64,000 nucleotides of DNA from NCBI GenBank assembly GCA_946811695.1, contig OX328123.1, positions 46,909,253 through 46,973,252 of the forward strand, in the 5' to 3' direction. The notes below the pieces were generated by a model. That model saw nothing but the letters and a program-made list of their open reading frames with translations. It was not told the origin of the DNA and ran no database searches. Positions 1 through 10,179 of the stretch are shown here, piece by piece (position 1 is the first letter of the stretch; each line of letters begins with the position of its first letter). Origin of the DNA: Gonocerus acuteangulatus. Taxonomy: Eukaryota; Arthropoda; Insecta; Hemiptera; Coreidae. The translations under genes were made by a program, and so were the position numbers.

Positions 1-1640
1 GGCGAAAACCCCTTTAAATCGCTGCATTAGCACCTCTCAATAGCGGACACCTCTATGAACGGACAAACAACCACGGTCCCGGCGAAAACCCCTTTAAATC
101 AATGCATTAGCACCTCTCAATAGCGGACACCTCTATGAACGGACAAATATCCACGGTCCCGGCGAAAACCCCTTTAAATCAATGCATTAGCACCTCCAAA
201 TAGCGGACACCTCTATGAACGGACAAATATCCATGGTCCCGGCGAAAACCCCTTTAAATCAATGCATTAGCACCTCCAAATAGCGGACACCTCTATGAAC
301 GGACAAATATCCATGGTCCCGGCGAAAACCCCTTTAAATCAATGCATTAGCACCTCCAAATAGCGGACACCTCTATGAACGGACAAATATCCATGGTCCC
401 GGCGAAAACCCCTTTAAATCAATGCATTAGCACCTCTCAATAGCGGACACCTCTATGAACGGACAAATATCCATGGTCCCGGCGAAAACCCCTTTAAATC
501 AATGCATTAGCACCTCCAAATAGCGGACACCTCTATGAACGGACAAATATCCATGGTCCCGGCGAAAACCCCTTTAAATCAATGCATTAGCACCTCCAAA
601 TAGCGGACACCTCTATGAACGGACAAATATCCATGGTCCCGGCGAAAACCCCTTTAAATCAATGCATTAGCACCTCCAAATAGCGGACACCTCTATGAAC
701 GGACAAATATCCATGGTCCCGGCGAAAACCCCTTTAAATCAATGCATTAGCACCTCCAAATAGCGGACACCTCTATGAACGGACAAATATCCACGGTCCC
801 GGCGAAAACCCCTTTAAATCAATGCATTAGCACCTCCAAATAGCGGACACCTCTATGAACGGACAAATATCCATGGTCCCGGCGAAAACCCCTTTAAATC
901 AATGCATTAGCACCTCTCAATAGCGGACACCTCTATGAACGGACAAATATCCATGGTCCCGGCGAAAACCCCTTTAAATCAATGCATTAGCACCTCCAAA
1001 TAGCGGACACCTCTATGAACGGACAAATATCCATGGTCCCGGCGAAAACCCCTTTAAATCGCTGCATTAGCACCTCTCAATAGCGGACACCTCTATGAAC
1101 GGACAAATATCCACGGTCCCGGCGAAAACCCCTTTAAATCAATGCATTAGCACCTCCAAATAGCGGACACCTCTATGAACGGACAAATATCCACGGTCCC
1201 GGCGAAAACCCCTTTAAATCAATGCATTAGCACCTCCAAATAGCGGACACCTCTATGAACGGACAAATATCCATGGTCCCGGCGAAAACCCCTTTAAATC
1301 AATGCATTAGCACCTCTCAATAGCGGACACCTCTATGAACGGACAAATATCCACGGTCCCGGCGAAAACCCCTTTAAATCAATGCATTAGCACCTCTCAA
1401 TAGCGGACACCTCTATAAACGGACAAATATCCACGGTCCCGGCGAAAACCCCTTTAAATCAATGCATTAGCACCTCTCAATAGCGGACACCTCTATGAAC
1501 GGACAAATATCCACGGTCCCGGCGAAAACCCCTTTAAATCAATGCATTAGCACTTCTCAATAGCGGACCCTCTACTTACGGACAACGGACACCTAAAATC
1601 GGTCCCATAAAGCTGATTTCAACTCTCAATAGCGGACAGC
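1..1640. repeat. 80-bp satellite array
   Basis: About 19.5 head-to-tail monomers of exactly 80 bp fill the left edge, so the array is cut by the window and its true length is unknown. Each monomer begins GGCGAAAACCCCTTTAAATC and contains the phrase TAGCGGACACCTCTATGAAC. Copies differ at a few sites only: CTCTCAA or CTCCAAA, CCACGG or CCATGG, and AATG or GCTG before CATTAG. The last copies decay after about 1560 into shuffled pieces such as CTCTCAATAGCGGACA near 1625. The CTCTNNATAGCGGACACCTC phrase resembles terminal sequences of Tigger/pogo elements, and a Tigger-like transposase remnant follows at 1815. I infer the array grew from the 5' end of that element. Confidence 0.9.
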
Positions 1641-1814
1641 TGGGTAAAATATTTAATTGGATTCTCAGAATCTCAAGAAAAGCACACCCTGGCGGGCATT
1701 GCTAGTGAAATTCATAGGTAATGTCAAGAGTAAACCGTACCCTACTGTTCCAGGAACCACATCTTGATTTGTTAAACCATTTTTCAGCAGGTTTTATTCA
1801 GTTCGTATCTAGTC

Positions 1815-2226
1815 ATGGCTCCGAAAAGAACGCGTGTAACTCTAAAAAATAAAGTTGAATTTTTAAAAGTGTATGATAGTTTAAAGCTTTGTGTTAGAGA
1901 CCTGGGCGCGAAGTTTGACGTCGGCAAAACGCAGACGTCAAACCGCGCAGTTTTTAGAACGATATGTGGTGAAAGTGCATCGGTTAATGTTGATTTAGTG
2001 CAAGATTGGAAAAACAAATACCTAGGTTTACATTTGCCATGACTATGAGGCTAAAAATATGTTTAACGGCTTTATTTTTTCGGGCCCTGCCAAACAACAA
2101 CAACATTCGAAATCACACAAGGGGTAAATGTGTAAATACACTAAATCATATAGTTTCTGTGCTTGGGACTGCGACATGCAATCTTTTCAAGAAAATAGAT
2201 AAGCAATGCTGTTACACTTTAGTTTG
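1815..2226 (+). pseudogene. Tigger/pogo-like transposase, N-terminal remnant
   Basis: The frame opens with MAPKRTRVTLKNKVEFLK, typical of the CENP-B-type helix-turn-helix that starts Tigger/pogo transposases. It continues with CGESASVNVDLVQDWKNK, the linker before the DDE domain. The next conserved block is broken: DYEAKNMFNG reads in one frame from about 2042, then LFFRALPN in another. The segment that should carry the first catalytic aspartate of the usual NADETG motif is missing. A weak match to the next family block (GTATCNLFKKI) lies near 2165-2200. No later catalytic residues are visible. The gene is dead. It lies just downstream of the 80-bp satellite in the orientation expected for a transposase behind its 5' terminal region. 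Confidence 0.75.
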
Positions 2227-2860
2227 ATTAATGGTTGCATCAAATGGTTAGGAACTCGAGCTTGAAGGCTATATCGTGTGATGGAGATAATATCTATAGT
2301 ATAAAATGTTAGTTGATTGACCTCAAGAGAGCCGGTCTTAGGGAGGGGCTTCCTCCTTCAGCTCCGTGAGCAAAATAACAGTTTTTTTAGAAAATTAATA
2401 TTAAACGAGTGCTATCAAATCTCCATAGATGTCAGCAACGGCGAATTATTTTGCTTTTACTGGGCAATCATTTTTGATTTTAAATCCTTTTTGGGATAGA
2501 TTTTATACTTCACAGCCCCGCTAAGTAGAGGGGCCTCACATTTGGTAGGGGAGGTTCTTTTCCCGTAACGAACCCTTTACTATATAAATACCAGACTTTT
2601 TTTTATTTTTTTTTTTTTTATAAAATTGACTAATTTTTAATGGCCCTGTAACATATAATAACAGCCACATATAATAATGTATATGAGCATTATTCAAATA
2701 GTTTTAACATTCTTGTCCCTTGGCGATATAATTAAGACGGCCAGATTTTTTAAATTTTTTTCTTCTTGGAATCACTAATGGAATAAAGAGGAAATTAATG
2801 CTACCAAAATTAAATTCTGAATTTCAAAATTTAATGTCAAAATTATTAATTTTATAGGCC
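2227..2860. other. No recognisable feature
   Basis: AT-rich sequence with a short GC-richer patch (2330-2370) and T-runs near 2590-2620. It may include the decayed remainder of the Tigger element, but I could not find its 3' terminal repeat. The short open frames here lack any family resemblance. Confidence 0.5.
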
Positions 2861-2866
2861 CAAAAA

Positions 2867-3400
2867 CATTACCGTCCGCTGTCCTTGGACACATTTATTA
2901 CACTTTACTATTTTTTTTAGGGGGGAAGGATATTATATTTTTTGCTCATGTGATGTTTCATTTTAACATAATAATATTTAAAATTTAAATAAATTTAAAA
3001 AAAATGTAACTTTTCAATTGTGCCTTAAAAGTTGTCCCTCAGTTTTGACATCATTACCGTCCGCCTTTTTGAATTAACGAGAAAACCTATCAGGATGGAG
3101 CAAATTGTTTCCAAATAGATGTTGGAGCAGCTCTCTCAAACCGATTTTTCTTCTCCAAAAGGTTCAGAAGAGAAATGTTGTACGTATCAGTTTTTGCGAT
3201 ATGTTTTATCTGGTAAATCACCATTGGAGTATTTTGCTGGTCATTACCGTCTCCCATTTTATTACTCAAAACATCCATGACATTTTTTTTTCGTCTAACA
3301 ATTAAATAGTGCTTCAAAAACTACGTATTTTACAATATTTTTTATTAATATAATTCTTTTAGAAAAAAAATTTTTTTGTAACAAATATCATTACCGTCCT
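2867..3400 (+). repeat. Four spaced CATTACCGTC motifs
   Basis: The motif CATTACCGTC occurs at 2867, 3052, 3242 and 3389, with spacings of 185, 190 and 147 bp. Two copies extend to CATTACCGTCCGC. The sequence between the motifs is not obviously conserved, so this is either a heavily diverged tandem repeat or part of an unrecognised element. No coding frame spans it. Confidence 0.5.
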
Positions 3401-3790
3401 ACTCTATATTGGATGGCAATAATAGTTGGCATAATTTTATTTAGAAATAAAAATAAAAATTTATGTGTACCTCATTTATTTGTAAATACGAATATAAATA
3501 ATTTCGTATTCATAAGATTTATTAGGAATTTATTTGTATTCACGTATGTCATATATATAAATGCGAATAAAATTGTATTCACAAATTTGTCTGTAAATAA
3601 AATTTAATTTAGAGGAAAAATTCTAAATATACATAAAAATTGTGAATATTCACAAAAAATCAAGTGATTACAAAAACATTCACATTTAAATATACGAATA
3701 CAATTAAATTCACATTAAAATTTGTGAATAAAAATGTATTCACAAAAACATTCACACATAAATTATGTATTTGTGCGTATAAACAAAAAG
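3401..3790. other. AT-rich block of self-complementary pieces
   Basis: Low-complexity sequence built from reiterated, partly inverted phrases such as TTGTATTCACAAATTTG, GAATATTCAC and AACATTCACA. It leads directly into the minisatellite. The first 40 residues of the long frame starting at 3664 are translated from this material, so that start is unsupported. Confidence 0.55.
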
Positions 3791-4884
3791 GTGATATTCG
3801 AAAGGTTATTGAAGGGAGTATTCTGCTGGATATTGAAGCTAGTATTAGGAAGAATATCGAAGATGATATTTGGAAGGGTATGGAAGATGGTATTAGGAAG
3901 GGTATAAACGGTGGCATTAGGAAGGGTACAGAAGGTGGTATTAGGAAGGGTATTGAAGATGGTATTAGGAAGGATATTGAAGATGGTATTAGGAAGGTTA
4001 TTGAAGGTGGTATTAGGAAGGGTATTGAAGATGGTATTAGGAAGGGTATAGACGGTGGTATTAGGAAGGGTATAGAATGTGGTATTAGGAAGGGTATTGA
4101 AGGTGGTATTAGGAAGGATATTGAAGATGGTATTAGGAAGGGTATTGAAGGTGGTATTAGGAAGGGTTTTGAAGATGGTATTAGGAAGGGCATTGAAGAG
4201 GGTATTAGGAAGGGTATAGAAGGTGGTATTAGGAAGGGTATAGAAGGTGGTATTAGGAAGGGTATTGAAGATGGTATTAGGAAGGATATTGAAGATGGTA
4301 TTAGGAAGGGTATTGAAGGTGGTATTAGGAAGGGTTTTGAAGATGGTATTAGGAAGGGTTTTGAAGATGGTATTAGGAAGGGCATTGAAGAGGGTATTAG
4401 GAAGGGTATAGAAGGTGGTATTAGGAAGGGTATAGAAGGTGGTATTAGGAAGGGTATTGAAGATGGTATTAGGAAGGATATTGAAGATGGTATTAGGAAG
4501 GGTATTGAAGGTGGTATTAGGAAGGGTTTTGAAGATGGTATTAGGAAGGGCATTGAAGAGGGTATTAGGAAGGGTATAGAAGGTGGTATTAGGAAGGGTA
4601 TAGAAGGTGGTATTAGGAAGGGTATTGAAGATGGTATTAGGAAGGGTATTGAAGGTGGTATTAGGAAGGGTTTTGAAGATGGTATTAGGAAGGGCATTGA
4701 AGAGGGTATTAGGAAGGGTATAGAAGGTGGTATTAGGAAGGGTATTGAAGGTGGTATTAGGAAGGGTATTGAAGATGGTATTAGGAAGGGTATTGAAGGT
4801 GGTATTATGTCACTTGAAATGCTTCCAGAAACGTCTGCACCTGATGTTGCTCCAGTAGAGGGACTCGGTATAATGACGACATGA
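3664..4884 (+). CDS. 406-residue repeat ORF of unknown status
   Basis: An uninterrupted frame made of about 42 units of eight residues with consensus GIRKGIED, flanked by an AT-encoded N-terminus and a non-repetitive C-terminus that starts near MSLEMLPETSAPDV and ends at the stop at 4882-4884. No signal peptide, domain or known family is evident. The repeat alternates basic (RK) and acidic (E, D) residues. The opposite strand is also open over nearly the same span (4892-3660), reading IPSSIPFL-type repeats. This is expected because the unit is 24 bp. Differences between units are mostly amino-acid changing (D/G/E, I/F), which gives no sign of purifying selection. A run of 17 adenines lies about 75 bp after the stop. 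I cannot tell a real repetitive protein from an open minisatellite. Confidence 0.3.
   Translation: MITKTFTFKYTNTIKFTLKFVNKNVFTKTFTHKLCICAYKQKGDIRKVIEGSILLDIEASIRKNIEDDIWKGMEDGIRKGINGGIRKGTEGGIRKGIEDGIRKDIEDGIRKVIEGGIRKGIEDGIRKGIDGGIRKGIECGIRKGIEGGIRKDIEDGIRKGIEGGIRKGFEDGIRKGIEEGIRKGIEGGIRKGIEGGIRKGIEDGIRKDIEDGIRKGIEGGIRKGFEDGIRKGFEDGIRKGIEEGIRKGIEGGIRKGIEGGIRKGIEDGIRKDIEDGIRKGIEGGIRKGFEDGIRKGIEEGIRKGIEGGIRKGIEGGIRKGIEDGIRKGIEGGIRKGFEDGIRKGIEEGIRKGIEGGIRKGIEGGIRKGIEDGIRKGIEGGIMSLEMLPETSAPDVAPVEGLGIMTT
3791..4806 (+). repeat. 24-bp minisatellite with higher-order repeat
   Basis: About 42 tandem units, consensus GGTATTAGGAAGGGTATTGA plus AGAT. Edge units (3791-3900) are most diverged and central ones nearly identical, the usual result of unequal exchange. 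Unit types recur in the order KDIED, KGIEG, KGFED, KGIEE, KGIEG, KGIEG, KGIED, giving a second-level period of about seven units (168 bp), with one extra KGFED unit near 4350. No unit has an indel that breaks the frame. Confidence 0.95.
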
Positions 4885-5515
4885 ATTGACAATATTTGGA
4901 ATTACGTGATTGTTTTTAAATATTCAGAAAGAATATTCAATATTCTTCAAAGGATTAAAAAAAAAAAAAAAAATAGTAGTGGGTGCATGACCAACTAGCG
5001 ACAAAAATTAACCATCACACGTATGTTCAATTGGTACAAAAAAACTTGATTAATTTTCAAGTTGATTTCTGTAAAATTTGAGAACCAAAAAGTAAAATCT
5101 ATCTGAATAATGCTCATATACAAGGTGGCTCCAAAGTGGTCTTTAAGCTTCTTTTGACTTGAATTACTTGTACCTTACTAATGAATTTACTCGAATGAAT
5201 ATGTTTAATTTTGAAATCTTTATTTAGTTTTTTTTTTTTAATTACATTCCCATATAGATGTTATGATGCTAGTCAATATTGATTTCATGATCATGAGAAC
5301 TATTGACGTGTAATATCTATGGATAGAGAGAAAACTGGTCTTTTAAAAATAATTCTCGATTTTAATGACAAGTCCACATTTAAGAATTGTTAATTATTCT
5401 TTCGTTTGAGAAGAGTCACTTAAATAGAAGTCCTTTTTCACGATCGCAATTAGTATTAAGGCAAAGCCACATTCCCTTATCTTGTAGAAGGACCACCGTG
5501 AGTCTCAAGGAACAG
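4885..5515. other. No recognisable feature
   Basis: AT-rich non-coding sequence with a 17-base A run at about 4957. The phrase AAGGTGGCTCCAAAGTGGTC at 5123 looks like a transposon end, but I found no partner. Confidence 0.4.
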
Positions 5516-5519
5516 TAGC

Positions 5520-5757
5520 ATATAGCGAAAATAATTTCGGGGGAGGGGGCCTAGGAGCACCTAGGCATTTGGGGGTAGGGAAAATTGTAAATATTTTAGT
5601 GTAAAATGGTGGGTCATAAGGTCCTCTGGGCATCTAGTAGACCAGGGTGAATGTAGAAGACATTTTTCGTTGTTATGGGATTTTTTGGTACATGAAATAT
5701 TCTCAACAAACCAAAATTTCAGAGGGGCTGCAGCCCCCCCCCCCCCTTATATACGAC
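5520..5757 (+). mobile_element. G-rich TIR element, copy 1
   Basis: Short non-coding element of about 240 bp. It opens with a G-run block (AATTTCGGGGGAGGGGG), carries an AT-rich middle, and closes with CTGCAGCC followed by a C-run and CTTATATACG. It shares its middle with the copy at 9137 (for example GGTCCTCTGG and TAGAAGACATTTTTCGTTGT). The ends match the CGTATATAG / CTTATATACG termini of the family, though here the outermost CCCATG is lost. Confidence 0.75.
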
Positions 5758-7545
5758 CCCCCTTATAATATTTCCTTATAAGGAAACCCTTGTTCTGACG
5801 AACTTGCTCTATTCAAGATACTGATGATGGAACATTGTTTTCGAATGCGGCTTATTCGTATGAGTATAATGCGTATGTTAGAAAAAGGCCTTTATTTGTA
5901 CTTTTATCAAGACTATGGTCCCCTTTATGATACCCCCTCCAGCAACACAAAATTTGGTTATATTGGTAAATAAATAAATTAACTTCTAGAAAGGTGCTGC
6001 TGTTTAATCAAGCAAGACGGGTTGGATCTTACTGGTTCACAAAATAAAGAGCGTTTAGGAACTACTTTCTATGGCATTATGCCACGGTTTTATTTGTAAA
6101 TGGAAGTGCTCGTTTCCATTATTTATTTATGGATATTAAGGGTGCACTTTTTGTAGAAATTATATCTAAATTTCAGATTATTGTTTGCCTTGTGCTCGTA
6201 AGTTCATAAGGTAAATTCCTAGCACCCTCTCTGAATTCAAATGATTGGACAGCAAAATATACTATCTAATCTAACCGATGAGAAAGGATATTGCCACTTT
6301 TCTTGTTTGTCTTATAGAAGAAGGAAATATATGTATGTTCAAGGAAAGGAAACTGCACAAGTCTTAGCTTGGTATCTAGGTAGGAAAGGGTTGTACCTTA
6401 TAGAAGGCCCGACCCTGAGGATCAGAATGCAGAACACGTCAGCATTACCTGCAATCGTACGCCTACTCGAAACTCGATTTAGTATTGTGAGTGGCAGCAA
6501 TCGATAGCTTGCTATTGTCGACCCACTTTAGCGCTTTTTGTAGGTCAATTCTTACTTTCATTTTCATTCCTTCTGATAATTCGTTATGATTTTCTGTCTT
6601 CAATTGAAAGTATTTGATGACTATTTTTCTCAATTGAAAGGTAATTTACTTTGTGTTATGATTTTGCACAATGCAAACAAATGTCTTCTAATGACCCTAT
6701 TGAAATAGGCCATTCTATTAAATTTTTGTTTGTACTTATTCCCTTTTAAACTTCGTCGCTGAGTAATTTCATCGCCTCCTGCAATCCGGCGAACATCTGA
6801 AGGAAAATTTCCTGCCTGTCAAAATGGACATTTTACTTTCGGCTAACGAACAGGTATCGTGTACCACCTGACTAAGCTGGTTGTAAAGCCGAGGAACGTA
6901 GTAGGAGTTGTTTTATATACGTCTGTGTGTTTGACTATCAAACGAAATAATTTTTGTAAAATCAGTTTTTATTACGTGTTTCATTTGCGATCATAATTTC
7001 CAGCTTTGGAATCCTGGATACCTCCAATATAGGATTTTCCTTTGAAAGGATATATTCTTGCCGGAGCTGGTCCTTGCCCTTTTCCGCAGAGAGAACCTCG
7101 GGGGGATAAGAAATGAGAAAAAGAGAACTGGTTTACTCCCCACATCCCTGACTCCCAAGAGTGGAATGCCCAGCCGAACGATTAATTCTATAACCTCCTA
7201 CTTTTTGCTTTTGTTTACGGTTTTTTTGTAATACCCCACACATTAGTCCTGTCGGTTTTATATTTTCCAGTAGCTAAAAGATCTGCTACTCAATGATGTA
7301 TGTGTATATATTGGAAATTCTATAAGGATGAACGCTACTAAAGAAGTAATGAAGGGAGAGGTCTCAAGTCCATACTTATTTTCAATATTTTTATATCAAA
7401 AAAATATATTTTTTAATATCCTAGGCGTCTCAAACCTCAGTATTAATAGCTACCTCAAGTAATGAAATGTTAAGTTTCTATCATTACACGCTTACTGGTG
7501 GTTTTATATAAGATATGCGGTTACTCAAAAGCAAAACAAATTGAT
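5758..7545. other. No supported gene in 1.8 kb
   Basis: Mixed AT-rich sequence. An 88-codon open frame at 6241-6507 (+) has no family resemblance and no supporting signals. I see no terminal repeats, tRNA-like boxes or conserved protein motifs. Confidence 0.4.

Positions 7546-7548
<3 letters not shown>

Positions 7549-7591
<43 letters not shown>
7549..7591 (-). repeat. Poly(T) run; possible poly(A) tail of a minus-strand retrocopy
   Basis: A pure run of about 40 T. The 200 bp to its right are GC-richer than the surroundings. This would fit a minus-strand retroposed sequence ending in poly(A). The body is not recognisable and no target-site duplication is clear. Confidence 0.45.
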
Positions 7592-7889
7592 CAAAAATCA
7601 TTAGTTTTCGAAAACTTAACATGCATGGCTGCTTTTTGAACCAAGGTCTTCCGATGCCTCTGTCTGTGCCTTCACCAAATAGACTACCGGGGTTCACTCT
7701 TTCCGTACCAAGAAAGTCGCACAGTGAAAGATTCTCCCTTGAGATATACTTGGCTTTGAGTAATCTCCTCGCCGAATTAAAACTCGTCTTTTATAATTTT
7801 GATTTTTTTTTCTACCATCATTATTCATTTTTATTTATCTTGAATTAATTTGGAGTTTGAATTATGATTAAGTTTAATAACATTGTACA

Positions 7890-8165
7890 GGAGAACGTTA
7901 TGAAGAAGTTGTATTGTTTATACCCTCTAGTGACAAGAAGTATGCTACAGTAATTGTAGATAGCTCGAAAATCGATAAATGAGAAGAGAATGAATGCGAG
8001 AGGTATATAGTCTCAACTGGTGGACATGTCGGTACGTTGGGCTTTTCCCTCCGTCTTGTACACAAGTGAAAGGTATACAGGGCCTAGCCGCTATCGACTG
8101 CTGGAGCAGTTATGTTAGATAAAGGGTTCCTAGCTCAGGAGGGCCAATTACTCATCCAATAGAGC
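7890..8165 (+). pseudogene. DDE_Tnp_4-like transposase remnant
   Basis: Two separated blocks resemble the DDE superfamily fold used by PIF/Harbinger and ISL2EU-type elements. One reads YATVIVDSSKIDK (from 7941), matching the family's VIIDCTE block with its first catalytic aspartate. The other reads TAGAVMLDKGFLAQEGQLL (from 8097), matching the block normally read as LADRGF with the second aspartate. The text between is out of frame and has stops, so the gene is dead. No terminal repeats were found. The call rests on these two blocks in the right order and spacing; a profile search would decide. Confidence 0.4.
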
Positions 8166-9136
8166 CGAAGCTTCAGATAGACTACATTGAGGCAAATCTT
8201 GCGTGGCTAAATTGATTTTTTACCGCTGCATAAATTTGAAACATATGGAAAAATATTTTGATCCCTCCGTCGTTTTCCGCTAGTAAAACAGATGTTAGAA
8301 TTTAAATTTCGTGGATTCTAAAAGTTTACCTAGAAAAAAATGCTCTTAGATGCCTATAAATGCAACATTTATACAGCAAGTACTTGGATTTCATATGCTT
8401 AAATTTTGTCAAGAAAAACCAAAAACCATTCTTTCACTAGGCGAATTCTACTGGTTAAAGAATTTGGCCTTTCGTTTTAGACATCCTTTTTTTTTCACGC
8501 CAAATGTCACGGACATGTAGCGCGAATAGACATATAAACACACACACACATATCGTTTATTAATTTTAGCGACTTTTTTTAGGGCCATGGGTTATGAAAC
8601 CTAGATAGTCATCACTTCCGAAATGCGTGTTTCGACTAGTTTTCCTTCCTAAATAAGAGGCCACACGCTAAAAGGTGTTGAAACTAACTTTCTCACTTCG
8701 TACATTTAAATCAAACAAACTCTACCATCAATATGAACAATAAGAAACTTAAAAAACTACTTTATCTGTCAATGTTTCAAAGATCGCTGGGAATTGAGGC
8801 TACCAAAGCGCTTCTCGCTAAGACTAGCGAAACAAAGCTATATTACACAGCAGATGTTACTGAAAGGTTGACTCTATATCTGAATCATTTGAAATAGATA
8901 GGGTTTGAAGATGTAACAAGGAAGACAATATATGTATTTTGCTTTAGAGACATTCAATCCGCTGTGATCTCTCTGACATTGTTCATAGTCCCAAGATACA
9001 TGATAGGCCCATATATCATCAATATATTTCCCAGGCATTTTCTTTATTTGCTCAATTCAAGGTTAATTCCTGTTGAAGTAAATAGAAGGATTCGGATTAC
9101 TGGGAATGGAATTACTCGAGTAGACTCAATCACTAA
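8166..9136. other. No recognisable feature
   Basis: AT-rich sequence with a short CA run near 8540. Open frames are short and without resemblance to known families. Confidence 0.4.
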
Positions 9137-9381
9137 CGTATATAGAACTTAATTTCAGGGGGGGGGGGGCTGAGAGCACCTGGGTATTTGGGGTGTAGGG
9201 AAAATTTTAAATATTTTATTGTAAAATGTTGAGTTTTAAGGTCCTCTGGACACCTAGTAGACCAGGGTAAATGTAGAAGACATTTTTCGTTGTTATAGGC
9301 CATTTTTACATGAAATGTTCTCACCAAAACAAAATTTCGAGGGGGAGGGGCTGCAGCCACCCCCTCTTATATACGCCCATG
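9137..9381 (+). mobile_element. G-rich TIR element, copy 2
   Basis: About 245 bp bounded by CGTATATAG on the left and CTTATATACGCCCATG on the right, with a G run after the left end and CTGCAGCC plus a C run before the right end. The middle is closely related to copy 1 (5520). It has no coding capacity. Confidence 0.8.
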
Positions 9382-9535
9382 CATTCAATATTTTTAGCGT
9401 TTCTGAGATTAGCGTGCACAGACAGGCAGACATCGATTTGTACAATTTTATTATATGTATAGATAAACACTCTTATTAGACAGATAATATAGTATAATAA
9501 TATATAAGTAATATAAATAAGTTAATGACAATTCT

Positions 9536-9856
9536 TAGGGGGTGAAACTAGACACAAAATGTAATTCACACCATCACTGTTTAACCAAACACTTTTATCT
9601 CAGTCCGGTCCAGACATATGCCGTTCTAAAGGTTCTTTGGAAAAAAGCGTGTTTTTTGTAGTACCCCAATCTTCTCTGCTTGTGCACATTTTTTTCATTA
9701 CATTTTTGGAACCAGCATTACATTTTCTTTAAGGCTATTAAACAGCTGAGTTCAGGAAGAGTCACGATAAACAATGCTGCCAACCGGACTGCTCTATGAC
9801 ACTCCATTGCCGCGCAATCTAAACAGTCCTGCAACTTTTTGATCACCCCTCGTATA
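9536..9856. mobile_element. Possible short mariner-like element
   Basis: The right end reads, on the minus strand, TACGAGGGGTGATCAAAAAG, a typical mariner terminal phrase starting at a TA dinucleotide. About 320 bp to the left, the plus strand reads TTAGGGGGTGAAACTAGACA, which shares GGGGTGA with it and also follows a TA. No transposase is encoded. The right end runs straight into a TA/CA microsatellite. Confidence 0.35.
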
Positions 9857-10110
9857 TATATATATACATACATACACATAAACATACATATACATACATA
9901 CATACATACATACATACACACACACACATTTATATATATTACATCTATCATTATACATCTATAAACAAATTATATGTAGAAATGCCAATATATTTACATC
10001 TAAAAACGAATAGTATATACAAATGACAATATATATACATCTAAACATCTAAAGACAAATGGTATACATATATACATTTAAAAACAAACAATACGTATAT
10101 ATATATATAA
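9850..10110. repeat. TA / CATA microsatellite tract
   Basis: Runs of TATA, ACATACATAC and CACACA with interruptions, followed by reiterated ACATCTAAA / ACAAATGGTAT phrases to about 10130. Simple sequence only. Confidence 0.85.
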
Positions 10111-10179
10111 ACAAATGGTATTATTTATATACATCTGGTTGATCAATCGGATTACACAATTAGACATAGTTACTAATTC

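Noticed and set aside
1..1560. CRISPR array
   Set aside because: The 80-bp units are identical throughout with no unique spacers, and the sequence is eukaryotic.
1784..2017. 77-codon minus-strand frame
   Set aside because: It is the antisense of the Tigger-like remnant, whose plus-strand reading has clear family blocks.
5123..5142. Single transposon-end-like phrase AAGGTGGCTCCAAAGTGGTC
   Set aside because: No inverted partner or duplication was found within 3 kb.
6241..6507. 88-residue plus-strand protein
   Set aside because: No family resemblance, no neighbours of related function and no supporting signals; open frames of this length are expected by chance in 64 kb.
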